From assembly GCA_021292105.1 (NCBI GenBank), contig CM037875.1, forward strand, positions 59,950,408-60,014,407: 64,000 nucleotides of DNA. Direction: 5' to 3'. Source of the stretch: Anadara kagoshimensis. Its lineage: Eukaryota > Mollusca > Bivalvia > Arcoida > Arcidae. The notes under the pieces are model-generated. The model had not been told where the DNA came from and ran no database searches. It saw nothing but the letters and a program-made list of their open reading frames with translations. Position 1 is the stretch's first letter. Each line of letters opens with the position of its first letter. This document shows positions 41,380-51,575 of this stretch, in pieces. Made by a program: the position numbers and the translations under genes.

Positions 41380-43274
41380 TGTTACCGTTGGCAAAATAGG
41401 CACCCCCTTAATTTTTTTTAATGTACGGTCAAGGGGAAGTAACTCGTTACTGTGATGTGACGCTCTTTATTCAGGGAGGCTGGAAAATCATTATGATTAG
41501 TGCCATGCTTCCAGAATAAAGCGCCAACACTTAATACTGCTCTCATCTTATTATTATTCAGGTAATTATTCCCACCCAAATCGATATTAATGTTTTGTAT
41601 ATGATTGTTAAGGTCAATGGCAAGTTTCGAAAACGTCCAATGACTGTGGTATTGCATATAAACAGACCATAGTTAGATTTTCAAGCAACCACGCAGTTGA
41701 CCGCAGATGACAATGATGGCGGGAACATGATTACATTATCTTTGTCATATTTTTATTGCAATGCCCTAGTTTTTGTCGCTCATCTTGCAATAGAAAGACA
41801 TAATTAACTGCATAAAGGTTGTCAGTTCGTGTTTATGTACAATAATATTGCATATGAATTATATTCTGTATTTTGCACAGAAATCAATGACGTCATCAAT
41901 TATGTACACACAAGTTGAAGTCTCACGGTTTCAAATTCAAGCATATGCTTAGAGATGTGTTGCTTATGATACTTATGATTTTTGTTTGGTTGTAAATATA
42001 TGTTTATCAACACTGCCAACAACTCCTTGTAGGATTTCATGTTTTTCATATTAGTAACTTGTTATTTTGTTAATGGCTTTGTATGACAAGTCATGAGTAG
42101 TTGATACAATGTACTTTGAGTTATAAATGTAATGAGAATGTATTTGTTTCATCGTAATGGTATTACGGATTATTATACAGATCATTGTGTATGAAATTGT
42201 ATTTTACTGTCATGTTACCATAGTATAGCTGTCATTCAGTAAAATGAGATATTAGAAGGGAAGTTAATACAAACTAGAGACATATTGAAAGGAACTCAAT
42301 GCCCCTTTCCAGATGACAGTTTAGCATTATTAAATTAGTCATGTGTGAAGTACTTACTAATTGTGCACATGAATTGTGTTATTTCTATTGTTTATTTTAT
42401 TTGTTTATTTTTTTCATAATTGTGGTTAAGGTTTTATTATAATCACTACACATACCGAGATCATGTTCAACTCGCTAGTTTGGTTAGCACTATTCACCAA
42501 GTACTTATTGGGTTCGAACCTCAGTTGAGATTATTCATCACTTTGGTACTAAATTAATTGGTAAAGGTTAAATTTATTTTAACCGTTGTTCAATTCAGTA
42601 CATTACATTCTTAATTGTTACCATGTCCATGCTGATAAAGCCAGTCTTTTATCTTGCTTGATACTATTTGTCAGTTATAGTCAGTACAACTTACTTATAT
42701 TAAATTAAGGCATATACCTGTTAATGCTATTCTTTAATATTTTAACTTTACTTATACCAGTCCTAGCACTACAGGTGAATTGCTATGTATTTCACTACCT
42801 TTTGTTGTTTATTGACCTTATTCTGCTGGTATTCCTTTATTAAGTTTATGGCATGTTAGTGTATGCCATCTTAGAATTATCTCCCTTATGTTAATGATCT
42901 GCCAGTTGGAGTTATCTCCCTTATGTTTATGATCTGCCAGTTGGAGTTATCTCCCTTATGTTATTGATCTGATGGAGGTGGAGGTTATTTCACCTTGTGG
43001 TATCAATATTGTGTATATGTGTAAAGCAAACAAAGTGTTATTTTCATATTGAGCTTTGATGTTTATTACCATTTTTGCTGGTTGTTCTGAGGTACAATTT
43101 TATATGTATTTTAATGTTTGTATTAACAAAAATGTATGATTATGATTAGTGCCATGCTTCCAGAATAAAGCGCCAACACTTAATACTGCTCTCATCTTAT
43201 TATTATTCAGGTGTTCCTGATCGAGACCACTTGTGCCATTGGGTATTCCCCGTTCCCACCTAACAGAGGTTACA
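41380..43274 (+). repeat. Element 2 3' LTR (1,895 bp)
   Basis: Matches the 5' LTR along its length and retains blocks missing there: GTTGACCGCA near 41,696, the 19 bp AACACTTAATACTGCTCTC in the first internal repeat, and about 51 bp starting AAGGTTTTATTATAATC near 42,427. Confidence 0.94.
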
Positions 43275-43798
43275 CATACTTGAGTCATTCAACTTGAAAT
43301 ATTGTTTTCAAGTATCATTTCAAATAGATCTACACGTTGCATTCTGAAAATCAGTGTCTTGAAAGATTCATGTTAAGTCTATGTATAAATTTGCATCTGA
43401 TTTCTAGAAAATACTTGAAGTTTTTGAAAACTTCTGGCAGCCAGCTGGTCAGTAAATTTAAGGCCCACGGTACAAAGTTATATATCTCTCATGATTTTAT
43501 AGAAAACGCCAGGGGCGGATCCAGAGTCTTGGTGAATAGGAGGACACAAGTTCGCGCAGAAGGCGCGACCTCCTAAGGGGGTTTGGGGCATGCTGGCCCA
43601 GAAAAATTCCGTTTTTTTTCAGTACAAATGGTGTAATTTCCTGCATCTTAAACACTGCCGTGCGTCTTTTTTACCTCGCATTCAAAGTGGATCTAAACCA
43701 GTTAAAGAACTAATCAGTCTAGCTTTTTTCAAAAATTGTAATATTGACGCAGGTGGCTTTGTCTGTCGATGAGTTCTGAATATCTTTATCGATATATA
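43275..43798. other. Flank with an AGGGGCGGATCCAG repeat end
   Basis: At 43,511 the sequence GGGGCGGATCCAGAGT begins a stretch rich in GCGCGACCTCC. It resembles the ends of the element at 50,883-51,179 and the CCTGGATCCGCC segment near 51,676. The remainder shows no gene. Confidence 0.45.
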
Positions 43799-43960
43799 CA
43801 TATTATATACACAGTGTGTGGGTACAACCCTCAGTATCAGGTCGAGTCCTTTTTTCGTAGCCGTATCACTACGAGCGCTTGACTCGTAGTGATACAGCTA
43901 CGAAAAAAGGACGAGACCTGATACGAAGGGTTGTACCTACACACTGTGTATATAATATTT
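43799..43960. mobile_element. Fold-back (palindromic) element
   Basis: Two arms of about 70-75 nt (TATATACACAGTGTGTGGGT... and, inverted, ...CTACACACTGTGTATATA) meet around a short loop at about 43,877 (GCGCTTGA). Arms contain GTATCAGGTC, TTTTTTCGTAGC and GTATCACTACGAG with only a few mismatches. AT-rich TA-containing flanks suggest a MITE-like insertion. Confidence 0.85.
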
Positions 43961-44127
43961 TTATCTAACATTTCCAATTAAGTTATTTAAAATAATAAAA
44001 AAAAAACTATACTTAATGTGAAAAAATTATATTTTACCACAGAAAACCACTGAACTATGTTTTGACCGACAAATCCAAGACTCTCTGATGACGTAACAAT
44101 GAGAAAGTGCACGTGCGCTTTACCGCC

Positions 44128-44178
44128 AATCTTGTATCACCACACACTTGTATCACCACACACTGTGGTGATACAAGA
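44128..44178. repeat. Short palindrome
   Basis: AATCTTGTATCACCACA pairs with TGTGGTGATACAAGATT; the CACTTGTATCACCACA segment is also directly repeated in the loop. Confidence 0.85.
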
Positions 44179-44589
44179 TTCTGTATTATACGTGTTCGAT
44201 AAAACTTGTATTTCATCAAATACAGACAGAAAAACTAGTCTAATGTTAGATAAATATGTCTATCAACTGTACTGTCGAAATTTGTCGCCGTCGGTAACTT
44301 GTCGTGTCGGTCTCTTTATCTGTCGAGGTGTAGTCGTGCACCGCAGATCCAGACAGACTCTTTTGGAGTTATAATAAAGGAGTTCGTTGGACCTTTGGAA
44401 GTGGTAGATCAGATCGATACCTCGATCCATCGAAGGGATGCCAGTGTTTTTATTCAATTTAGTCGATAATGGATGAACGTGGTCTGGGTGATTCAGTTGG
44501 GTTGATAAATCAAGCTCATGAGTGGAAAGTCTTTCTGTTTGAATCTCGGTCTTAAGTTTGATTGATCATTCATTAATGTGGTTTAACTT
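44179..44589. other. No feature recognised
   Basis: Frames at 44,099-44,374 and 44,263-44,457 are short and without a signature. Confidence 0.35.
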
Positions 44590-44905
44590 CTAAGTCAATA
44601 ATATTTCACTTATATCGAGACGTCACCAGTTATATGTGTAGGTGCAGAAATATTTACCTGTGCTTTGAGGTGATGGCATTATGCAGTGAGGGTTCTTATC
44701 GTGCCACGCCCCCGTCCCCGTGACAACGGGCCTCGGTTTCTAAAGTTTGTCTGAAAGACCCGTTTTCATTTTTTAATACCGAGCAAACAGTCATTACCCT
44801 TTTTCAAATCTTGGGTTAGACCCGTCAGAGACCAAACCTTCGATCTCCCACTTACGGAGCGAGCACTCTACCAACTGACCTGCCTGCAACCGAAGGGATA
44901 GCTAG
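44590..44905 (-). mobile_element. tRNA-headed SINE
   Basis: In reverse complement the head reads GGTCAGTTGGTAGAGTGCTC, then GGGAGATCGAAGG (degenerate A and B boxes of a tRNA promoter). The body contains GAGTGTTCGGTATT-like sequence, and the tail is CGATATAAGTGAAATATT. Related copies are at 50,355, 54,700 and 57,515. Confidence 0.75.
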
Positions 44906-45154
44906 GTCTCCTACTACCCCCCCCCCCCCACACACACACTTTTAAAATGAACTGTATGACATCCATCTGGGCTTTCAAATTAATTTTACTATATTATTAG
45001 TTTTAAAATGACTAATTAGTCAGTTTCATCATTGCATGATGTGCATTAAAGGCGCAACACACAAGAATCCTGTCACTAAAAAAGCAAAAAAGCACAGATT
45101 ATTTTAGACGGATTTATTCCATATAGCCGATAAAAGGACGAATAGAATAACAAG

Positions 45155-46425
45155 AGGCCCATGGGCCTTAACGCTCACCTGAGGAAGAGTACATATCTTA
45201 TGCAGAGGTTCAATGGCCAATGACATTAATAAAAGAGAATATCAAAATTTTCAGCAGTAAGGGCCAATAATATGCAAGTATTTTTGCAAATTAATTATAA
45301 TAATTATTATATAAGTATGCTATATATAACATATTTAAAGTCTAGCTACAATATATTATTTATAAACAGCTAAAACATCTGTATATTAAAATGTGCATTA
45401 GGCCAATACCTACAATATTCCAATATACATGCCTATACAAAGAGTTTATAGTTTTTGAGATAATTAACCATTTAAGTATTTGTTTGCATCTATGACCTTG
45501 ACCTTTGAACCTATGACCTTCATTCATATATCAAAATGATTGTTGTGCAAATGCCTACAATATTCCAATATACATGCCTATACAAAAAGTTTATAGTTTT
45601 TGAGATAATTAACCATTTCAGTACTTGTTTACATGTGACCTTGACCTTTGAATCCATGACCTTTATTCATATATCAAAATGACCATTGTGCCATTACCTA
45701 CAATATTCTGATATACATGCCTATACAAAAAATTCATAGTTTTGCAGATAATTAACTATTTTGGTATTCTTGGACATCTGTGACCTTGACCTTTGAACCC
45801 ATGACCCTGATCTATGTATCAAAATGATTGTCATGTCAATACCTACAAATAACTGAAAATCCTACGCCATTATCAAAAGAAATGTTAAAAAAATAGCATT
45901 TTTTATCAAAGGTCAAAAACTGGGACATGACCTTGACCTTCGACCTTGACATCAATTGGAAGAAAATTGCAAGACAAGATCAACAGTGAATACTCCATAC
46001 AATTATCTTCAGCTGTTATGAAGTTATAACAATAAATGTATCATTTTAAAAATTACATAATTTTACGCAAAAAACGCGTAACCTATTTTTCGTCTAATTT
46101 TCATGAAAAACACAATTTTAATGTTCCCAGGTATGCTGAATCCAAATATCCAATCAAAATTTGCCTGCACTTTTTGGTTTCAGAGAAGATTTTTTTGTCT
46201 TTTTGCTATTTTTAGTAACAGCGGCCATCTTGTTGGGCGTGGCCAAACCCCGAACACAATTTTGAAAGGCTGTTACCTAGGCATGATAATCACCAAGTTT
46301 CATCAAATATGGCCCAGTAGTTTTGGAGGAGAAGATTAAAATGTAAAGTTTACACACGACGCACGACGGACGACGGACGGTGATAGATTGCAATAGCTCA
46401 TCTGAGCCTTTGGCTCAGGTGAGCT
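45155..46425 (+). mobile_element. AGGCCCATGGGCC...GCTCACCTGAG repeat, complete
   Basis: It starts AAGAGGCCCATGGGCC...CTCACCTGAG and ends with the complementary CTCAGGTGAGCTAAAA. Inside are three ~146-bp tandem units (about 45,395-45,845) with CTGTGACCTTGACCTTTGAA and CCTACAATATTCCAATATAC, then a GCGGCCATCTTGTTGGGCGTGG block. No coding signature. Repeats of this type are, to my knowledge, widespread in bivalve genomes. Confidence 0.8.
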
Positions 46426-46560
46426 AAAAAGTCAAATGAGACAGATTTTTTCCATTAAAACCAATTAAAAATAAAAAATGTACAAAAATTTGGACTTTAT
46501 GGAAATAGAACATAGCGATATAAAAATATACAAAAAAGCTAATCTTGTGTGCTAGAAATT

Positions 46561-46562
<2 letters not shown>

Positions 46563-46612
<50 letters not shown>
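46563..46612 (+). repeat. (CT)25 microsatellite
   Basis: Uninterrupted CT dinucleotide array of about 50 bp. Confidence 0.95.
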
Positions 46613-46615
<3 letters not shown>

Positions 46616-47040
46616 CCATGTCCCTTGGTTTCAAAAGGTAAATTAGATAATTCACGTATGATTAATGGAATCACTCTTTATGGAATCTTTCCTTGAATAA
46701 GAATTACTTTTGAAGTACTGATAACGATCCTGTTTAAAATTCATGACAAGACAGAAGTCGCTAATAAAGGTCATCTACTACCTGGTTTCTTTCATGCCTC
46801 GGTGATCAGGTAAATAACACTATCACCTAGATGTCAATTCACACGGTGTATCATGATTCATGAATCATGATTTATAAATCAAAGTACACAGTGTAGAAAA
46901 CACCAGGAGGCTTATTAAACATGTTGAGAAATAGAACATGTTCTATCTTATAAAACTTAAATCCCTGACTTACTATTGACCAATCAGAAAACAGAACAAA
47001 AAGGTCAAGGTTCACAAGCTTCCCATAAGATCTTAACATC

Positions 47041-47348
47041 ATGGATGAAGAAAAATTAACAAAATATAAGAAGAAAAAAGAAGTATTTTGGCCAACAGAA
47101 GATGTGAAAACCCTCATCAGCGAATATAAAAGGGAGCCAGTTTTGTGGGATATTTCAAATCCCAACTATTGTAAAAAAGATGCAAGACACAGTGCGCTAG
47201 AAAAAGTAAAAGAAGTATTAGAAGATAGATTTAGTGGTAGGTACATAATGTTTAATGAAATAAAATCAAATGTAATGGCAAATTTATATCGCGCATGTTT
47301 ATATATGTTAAGGCCAATTCAAATCATTAAATATCTCTCTCTCTCTCT

Positions 47349-47384
<36 letters not shown>

Positions 47385-48831
47385 TACGCCCTGACAATAA
47401 ATTACTTTTCAAATATGCTTTATGTTTCAGTTGAAGAGATAAACGAAAAACTAAAACATCTCAGAAATTATTATACACGAGAATTAACAAAAATTAGGAC
47501 AAGCAAAAAAAGTGAATGTGGAACTGATGAAGTTGTCAAGAGCAAGTGGCCATACTATTACAGTCTCGATTCATTCCTGAGACCACAAATTACACCAAGG
47601 AAGTCATTGAACAACATGGTGAGTTTCCCTTTAATTTAAACCTTATTCCACTGCCAAGATACTTGACCATTTGTATTGAAATAATCACAAAACTCAGCTC
47701 TTTTTTCACGGGAATCTGTGGATTTACGATTTCCTCCTTCCTGTACAAAATTAATAAAACTATTCCCCCGTCCATCGTTTCTCCATTCACCCTGAGTCGT
47801 CAGATCAAAACTTCCGTCGGGTGCATACAATTTTTGATCTTAGTACGCATGCTGCAAGAACAAACATTGTAACTTTGTCTGGACCATCGTTGAAATATTC
47901 AAAACCTTGCTGCCAATATTTCGAATACAATTTCAACTATCCGTCTTGCCCTTGACCGTCGGTAGTACAATATTCTTTTTTCCACATTTTGAAATGTATT
48001 TAGCAGGTGGCAGATTCAGGCCACCATTTTCTATTAATGTATTCAACTTTAACACCACTGTCATTAGATCTACCATTACAACCGACATCAACATATAAGA
48101 AGTTATAGTCTGCATCAACTATTGCTAAAAATATTATGCTGAAGTAATGCTTATAGTTGAAAAATGCAGATCCACTTCGAACTGGACATTTTACAGCTAT
48201 TTGTTTACCATCTATAGCGCCTATGCACTGTTGGAAGTTTCACCTTTCCTCAAACTCTTTTGAAATGTTTTCCCGTTAATTCATGTAAACTATCTGGTAC
48301 CTAAAAAACGAACACATATTATCTACTTTGTAGGAAATGCCTTCACAAGAGTCACAAGATAAAGATAATGAGGCATCAGAGGTTTCAGAAAATCTGCATG
48401 GTACTCAAATTCCAGATGAAACGAGATTTGGTCATTATAAAAAGAGAAAAATGTCTGCTCCAATGGAAGTAATGGCGGAAGCTGTGAAAGTTCTCAGTGA
48501 CATAAGAACAAAAAAGTCACAACAACAGGAACCAATAACTCATAATATTGGAGGAGATTCTGCATTTGTAGCATACATAACATCTGAACTTGAAAAAATA
48601 AAAAATGATCGAATTAAGAACAACTTAAAATTAAGAATCATAAGCATGATTTTTGAATCCCAATACGAAGATTCCAATCCTCATCCTTTTTCTTATCAAC
48701 AACAGTCGCACATTTGGCAGAATATGCAGACACCAGCAAGATTTGGTTCCTATGATAGCAGTTCAATGCACGGTAGTGTTTCACCTTCTCCGTCCAGTTG
48801 TAGTACATCGCCTGGACCATCAAGAACGTAG
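47041..48831 (+). CDS. MADF-BESS DNA-binding protein, three exons
   Basis: Exons 47,041-47,236, 47,431-47,618 and 48,334-48,831 join with consistent phase (1, then 0) into a 293-residue frame without stops. Donors are GTAGGT and GTGAGT; acceptors are TATGTTTCAG and CTACTTTGTAG. Residues ~12-105 form a MADF (Myb/SANT-like) domain: VFWPTEDVKTLISEYKREP, LWDISNPNY, EEINEKLKHLRNYYTREL and SKWPYYYSLDSFL. Residues ~206-238 (FVAYITSELEKIKN...IISMIFE) match a BESS protein-interaction motif; between them is a basic KKRK patch. MADF proteins are the known second gene of PIF/Harbinger transposons, where they bind DNA and help the transposase into the nucleus. The adjacent decayed Harbinger transposase supports that origin. 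Every exon is intact although the transposase is not. Confidence 0.85.
47332..47382 (+). repeat. (CT)n then poly(A)33 in MADF intron 1
   Basis: A CT run to 47,349 is followed by 33 A. It lies between the first donor and the second exon. Confidence 0.95.
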
Positions 48832-49375
48832 CCAACATATAATTTTTCTGCTGTTTGTAATCTCGTAGCAAAGACATAATTACGTCGTTACACATTAACA
48901 CTTACCTTGAGGAACTTGTATTTTAGTGCCTTGTATATTGTTTCACAGGTTTCAGGGATGATGTATGAAACTGTAGATTTTGATATTCAATAGAGGTGCT
49001 GTAATGGCTCATAGCTGTCTCCTGTAAATCAGAGAGCAATTTAAATTCAAAATTAATGTCACACTAATAAAATTGAACTTGCATTTATTCAATAGTCTTC
49101 TTGTTTACATTGTGATTAAATACATCACGCAAACCAAGTTAAAAATCAAATAAATATTTGAAGAGTTACTCTCTCTCTCTCTCTCTCATCATTATCATAA
49201 GATTCATACCTGAAGCCAAAAATAGTAGAGTTAAGGCGGATTCTCTCATCAAGGTGTCCTTTCTCCTATTGAAAGATACAACCATATCAAGCAACTCATT
49301 AAATGCCGCCATGTCCATTCTGAGGAAAGCTTTGAAACTTTTTGGGTCGGCTAGCATTATACTTGGCTAAAAAGA
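47636..49375 (-). pseudogene. PIF/Harbinger transposase (DDE_Tnp_4 type), decayed
   Basis: Exon 1 (about 49,375-49,210) encodes FKAFLRMDMAAFNELLD and RKDTLMRESALTLLFLASG. Exon 2 (49,021-48,906) encodes GDSYEPLQHLY, stop, ISKSTVSYIIPETCETIYKA. Exon 3 (48,300-47,636) carries the catalytic core: CIGAIDGKQIAVKCP, NYKHYFSIIFLAIVDADY, VDVGCNGRSNDSGV, then LPPAKY and RARRIVE, ending WQWNKV and a stop. Splice sites are intact and in phase (GTATGA/ATTTACAG; GTAAGT/TTTTTTAG). Damage: a TGA in exon 2, another TGA where exon 3 expects Trp (both likely transitions), a further TGA near the RARRIVE segment, at least two frameshifts, and a missing segment around the third acidic residue. The N-terminus is truncated near a family A repeat fragment at 49,395. 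No terminal inverted repeats were located. Confidence 0.88.
49171..49189 (+). repeat. (CT)n microsatellite
   Basis: Short CT array in the first intron of the transposase relic. Confidence 0.9.
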
Positions 49376-49394
49376 TCCCATTCTTAAACATGTT

Positions 49395-49460
49395 TAATAC
49401 ATCGAGCACAAACATATCGATCCGTGTTCAAATTACAATCCCAAAAGCAAAACTTTTGTT
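49395..49460 (+). repeat. Family A repeat fragment
   Basis: ACAAACATATCGATCCGTGT, TTACAATCCCAAAAGCAAA and the AACTTTTGTT segment match the family A head. Confidence 0.55.
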
Positions 49461-50030
49461 ATGAGAATTGGACTCGAATAAATTTTTAATGTCGTGATTT
49501 TGGTATTTGCTGTTCCATTTTGGATATCTTGATTGTCTATTGTTTACTAGCACGTGCCCAGGTGTTTCAAGTTGAACCACAGGTGTTTCAAGTTGAACCA
49601 CCTGGAGTTACTCCGTTAAACCCGATTTATAAATGAATCGCTCAACAATGTCCTGTGGATCAAATAAGATACTGTTAGGTTGCACAGATACTTTGTCACG
49701 GTGGTGATTTCTCATTTAAGTTTTCAACTAACCTGTCCGTGAGCAGGTATTAATTTCAGTACAGAAATGGACAACATCGGTTATAGCTGAGGAAGCTGCA
49801 GGAAGGAGAGAGTCGTTAAAGACCGATTAAACCCAATGACGTTTTACGACGATTCTGGCTTGATATCAAGGTTTCTTTTATCCAAAGAAACAGTCATATA
49901 TTTGGTTGATTTGATTAGTGAACCATTAGAGACCTAGTAACAAGTCAGTTGACGGTTATGGAGCCGTTAATTCAAGAATTAGTCACTGAGGTTTTATGCA
50001 ACTCGTGAAATTAATTGGTTTTGTTTTTGG
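49461..50030. other. No gene; short tandem duplication
   Basis: A 21-bp segment CAGGTGTTTCAAGTTGAACCA is present twice in tandem at about 49,559-49,602. Otherwise nothing recognised. Confidence 0.5.
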
Positions 50031-50034
50031 CATG

Positions 50035-50180
50035 CATTGGTCTTTATGAGTAGGTGGTCCCTATATACAGGTTTTAAATAACAAGGGTAAAGAAGAGTTA
50101 GGACCAGAAATAGCTTCTCTTTATAAGCAGGTGGCCCTTGTATAGAGGTGGCTTTTACGACAGGTTTGACTGTACCCATA
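50035..50180. repeat. Family C repeat (GTGG(T/C)CTTTAT type)
   Basis: CATTGGTCTTTATGAGTAGGTGG, CCTATATACAGGTT, AAGCAGGTGGCCCTTGTATA and GACAGGTTTGACTGTA match the copy at 62,449-62,630 in order. The ACAGTC/GACTGT and ACCTGTC ends look inverted-repeat-like. Confidence 0.65.
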
Positions 50181-50354
50181 TACGCTCTATTGTTCAAAGC
50201 TCCATTAGCTTAACCAACTGGTTAGTGAAAAACTAATATAATTTTTATATAATTTTTAGATTAAAAGCTTTTACAATTTAACATTTAATTGGCTCTTATT
50301 GACAGTTGAAATTTAGTATCAATTGACCATATTTTCAAAATGAATTTTTAAAGA

Positions 50355-50668
50355 ATGTTTTATTTATATCGAGACGTCTCCAGTCACAGTTGAAAATACA
50401 GACTTTTTACCTGTGATATGCGCTGATGGGATTGTGCAGCTAGGGTTAGCCTCGTGACACGGCGCCTTGGGTGTAAAAGTCTTGTCCGAAACACCCGTAA
50501 CTCCTTTCTTGATGCCGAGTGCTAAGCGTATGAACATTCACTATCTATTCCCAAGCCTTGAGAATATACCAATATATAGAATTGAGTTGAGCAATGGTGT
50601 TTAACGTACCAGTCAAGAATATTTCACTTATATCAAGACGCCGCCCACGACCTCCCACTTACGGAGCG
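50355..50668 (-). mobile_element. Two partial tRNA-type SINE copies
   Basis: First copy about 50,355-50,540 (tail TTATATCGAGACG, body GTGATATGCGCTGATGGGAT, AAGTCTTGTCCGAAACACCCG). The second, about 50,583-50,668, starts with GAGTTGAGCAATGGTGTTTA and jumps from the tail CTTATATCAAGACG straight to the head CCTCCCACTTACGGAGCGAG, so its body is deleted. Confidence 0.65.
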
Positions 50669-50882
50669 AGCAGCTACTAACGGTTAATATACCAATAGAT
50701 GCGACGATATTCAACATAAAACAGTTTAATAGTCAGTTGAATAATTTTATCATTGTTCGACTCTCTTGTTTTCTTCAATTAGAAGTCCCTAAAGGAGTAA
50801 AAACAACACCCTTACCTTCGGCGACATCTTTATTACAACGATATAAGGCTAGAGTAAGTCGAGATATTACTCATGTCATATA

Positions 50883-51179
50883 CCAGTGGCGGATTTAGGG
50901 GAGGGGTTGCGGGGGTTGCAACCCCCCCTTTGAAAAATTTAAAGAGAGAGAGAGAGATTGAAATATTGACTGATTAAAATTATTTTCTTGGCCCCCATCG
51001 GGGCTCTGCCCTAGACCCATCGTCTCTGGAAGCTCGCGCCTTTGGCGCTCGCATCTAGCATTGATATAATTCTCGCCCCTCCCTTTAAAAAATCCTGTAT
51101 AGATCTCAACCCCCTTTCAAAAAATCCTGGATAGTTCTCAACCCCCCCCCCCTTTCAAAAAATCCTGTATCCGCCCCTG
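50883..51179. mobile_element. GGCGGAT-ended short element
   Basis: The left end CCAGTGGCGGATTTAGGGG and right end ATCCGCCCCTG are imperfect inverted repeats. The interior has a short (GA)n, a GGGGCTCTGCCCTAGACCC palindromic segment, a TCGCGCCTTTGGCGCTCGC segment, and about three tandem TTTCAAAAAATCCTG(T/G)AT units at the right. Similar ends occur near 43,511 and 51,676. Confidence 0.65.
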
Positions 51180-51492
51180 TATACCATTTTTTGAATGTAT
51201 TTTATGATTAAATTAAAAAAATGGTATATCGCACTCACGTAATTCTCGATCATAATTTACATGTGCAACTGGATTTGATCCGGAGTTAACTCCGACTAAG
51301 TAGGAAAATTCAAGTGAAAACCATTTGGTTGAAAAACGTGAAAGAGGGTTACATTTATGAAATTACCTATACAAGTGTGAAGATTTATAAATAAAAATAA
51401 AACAGGAGTTGATAAGAATTTTTAAAATATTTGTTGCATTTCTTTATGGAAATTGTGCAAAAATACACGTGTTGGGGAAAAATAGTTTTCAC

Positions 51493-51575
51493 GTTAATAT
51501 CTTTTCATTTTTTAAATTAATTCGCCGGTTATACAGTGTATAACGAATTAATTTAAAAAATGAAAAGATATTAAC
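51493..51575. repeat. Perfect 32-bp inverted repeat
   Basis: 51,493-51,524 (GTTAATATCTTTTCATTTTT...) and 51,544-51,575 (...AAAAATGAAAAGATATTAAC) are exact reverse complements over 32 nt around a 19-nt centre that itself contains GTTATAC/GTATAA. Confidence 0.97.

Larger units (their letters stand above)
33394..43278 (+). mobile_element. Ty3/Gypsy element 2, nearly intact
   Basis: CATA target duplicates lie at 33,394-33,397 and 43,275-43,278. The 5' LTR is 33,398-35,212, the primer site 35,216, gag 35,249-36,472, protease 36,421-37,542, RT-RNase H-integrase 37,503-40,994, the polypurine tract 41,368-41,379 and the 3' LTR 41,380-43,274. The only visible coding defect is a one-base frame break near 37,500. 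The LTRs are highly similar, but the 5' copy lacks three blocks (about 19, 10 and 51 bp) present in the 3' copy. The element starts only 83 bp after element 1 ends. No env-like frame. Confidence 0.94.
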
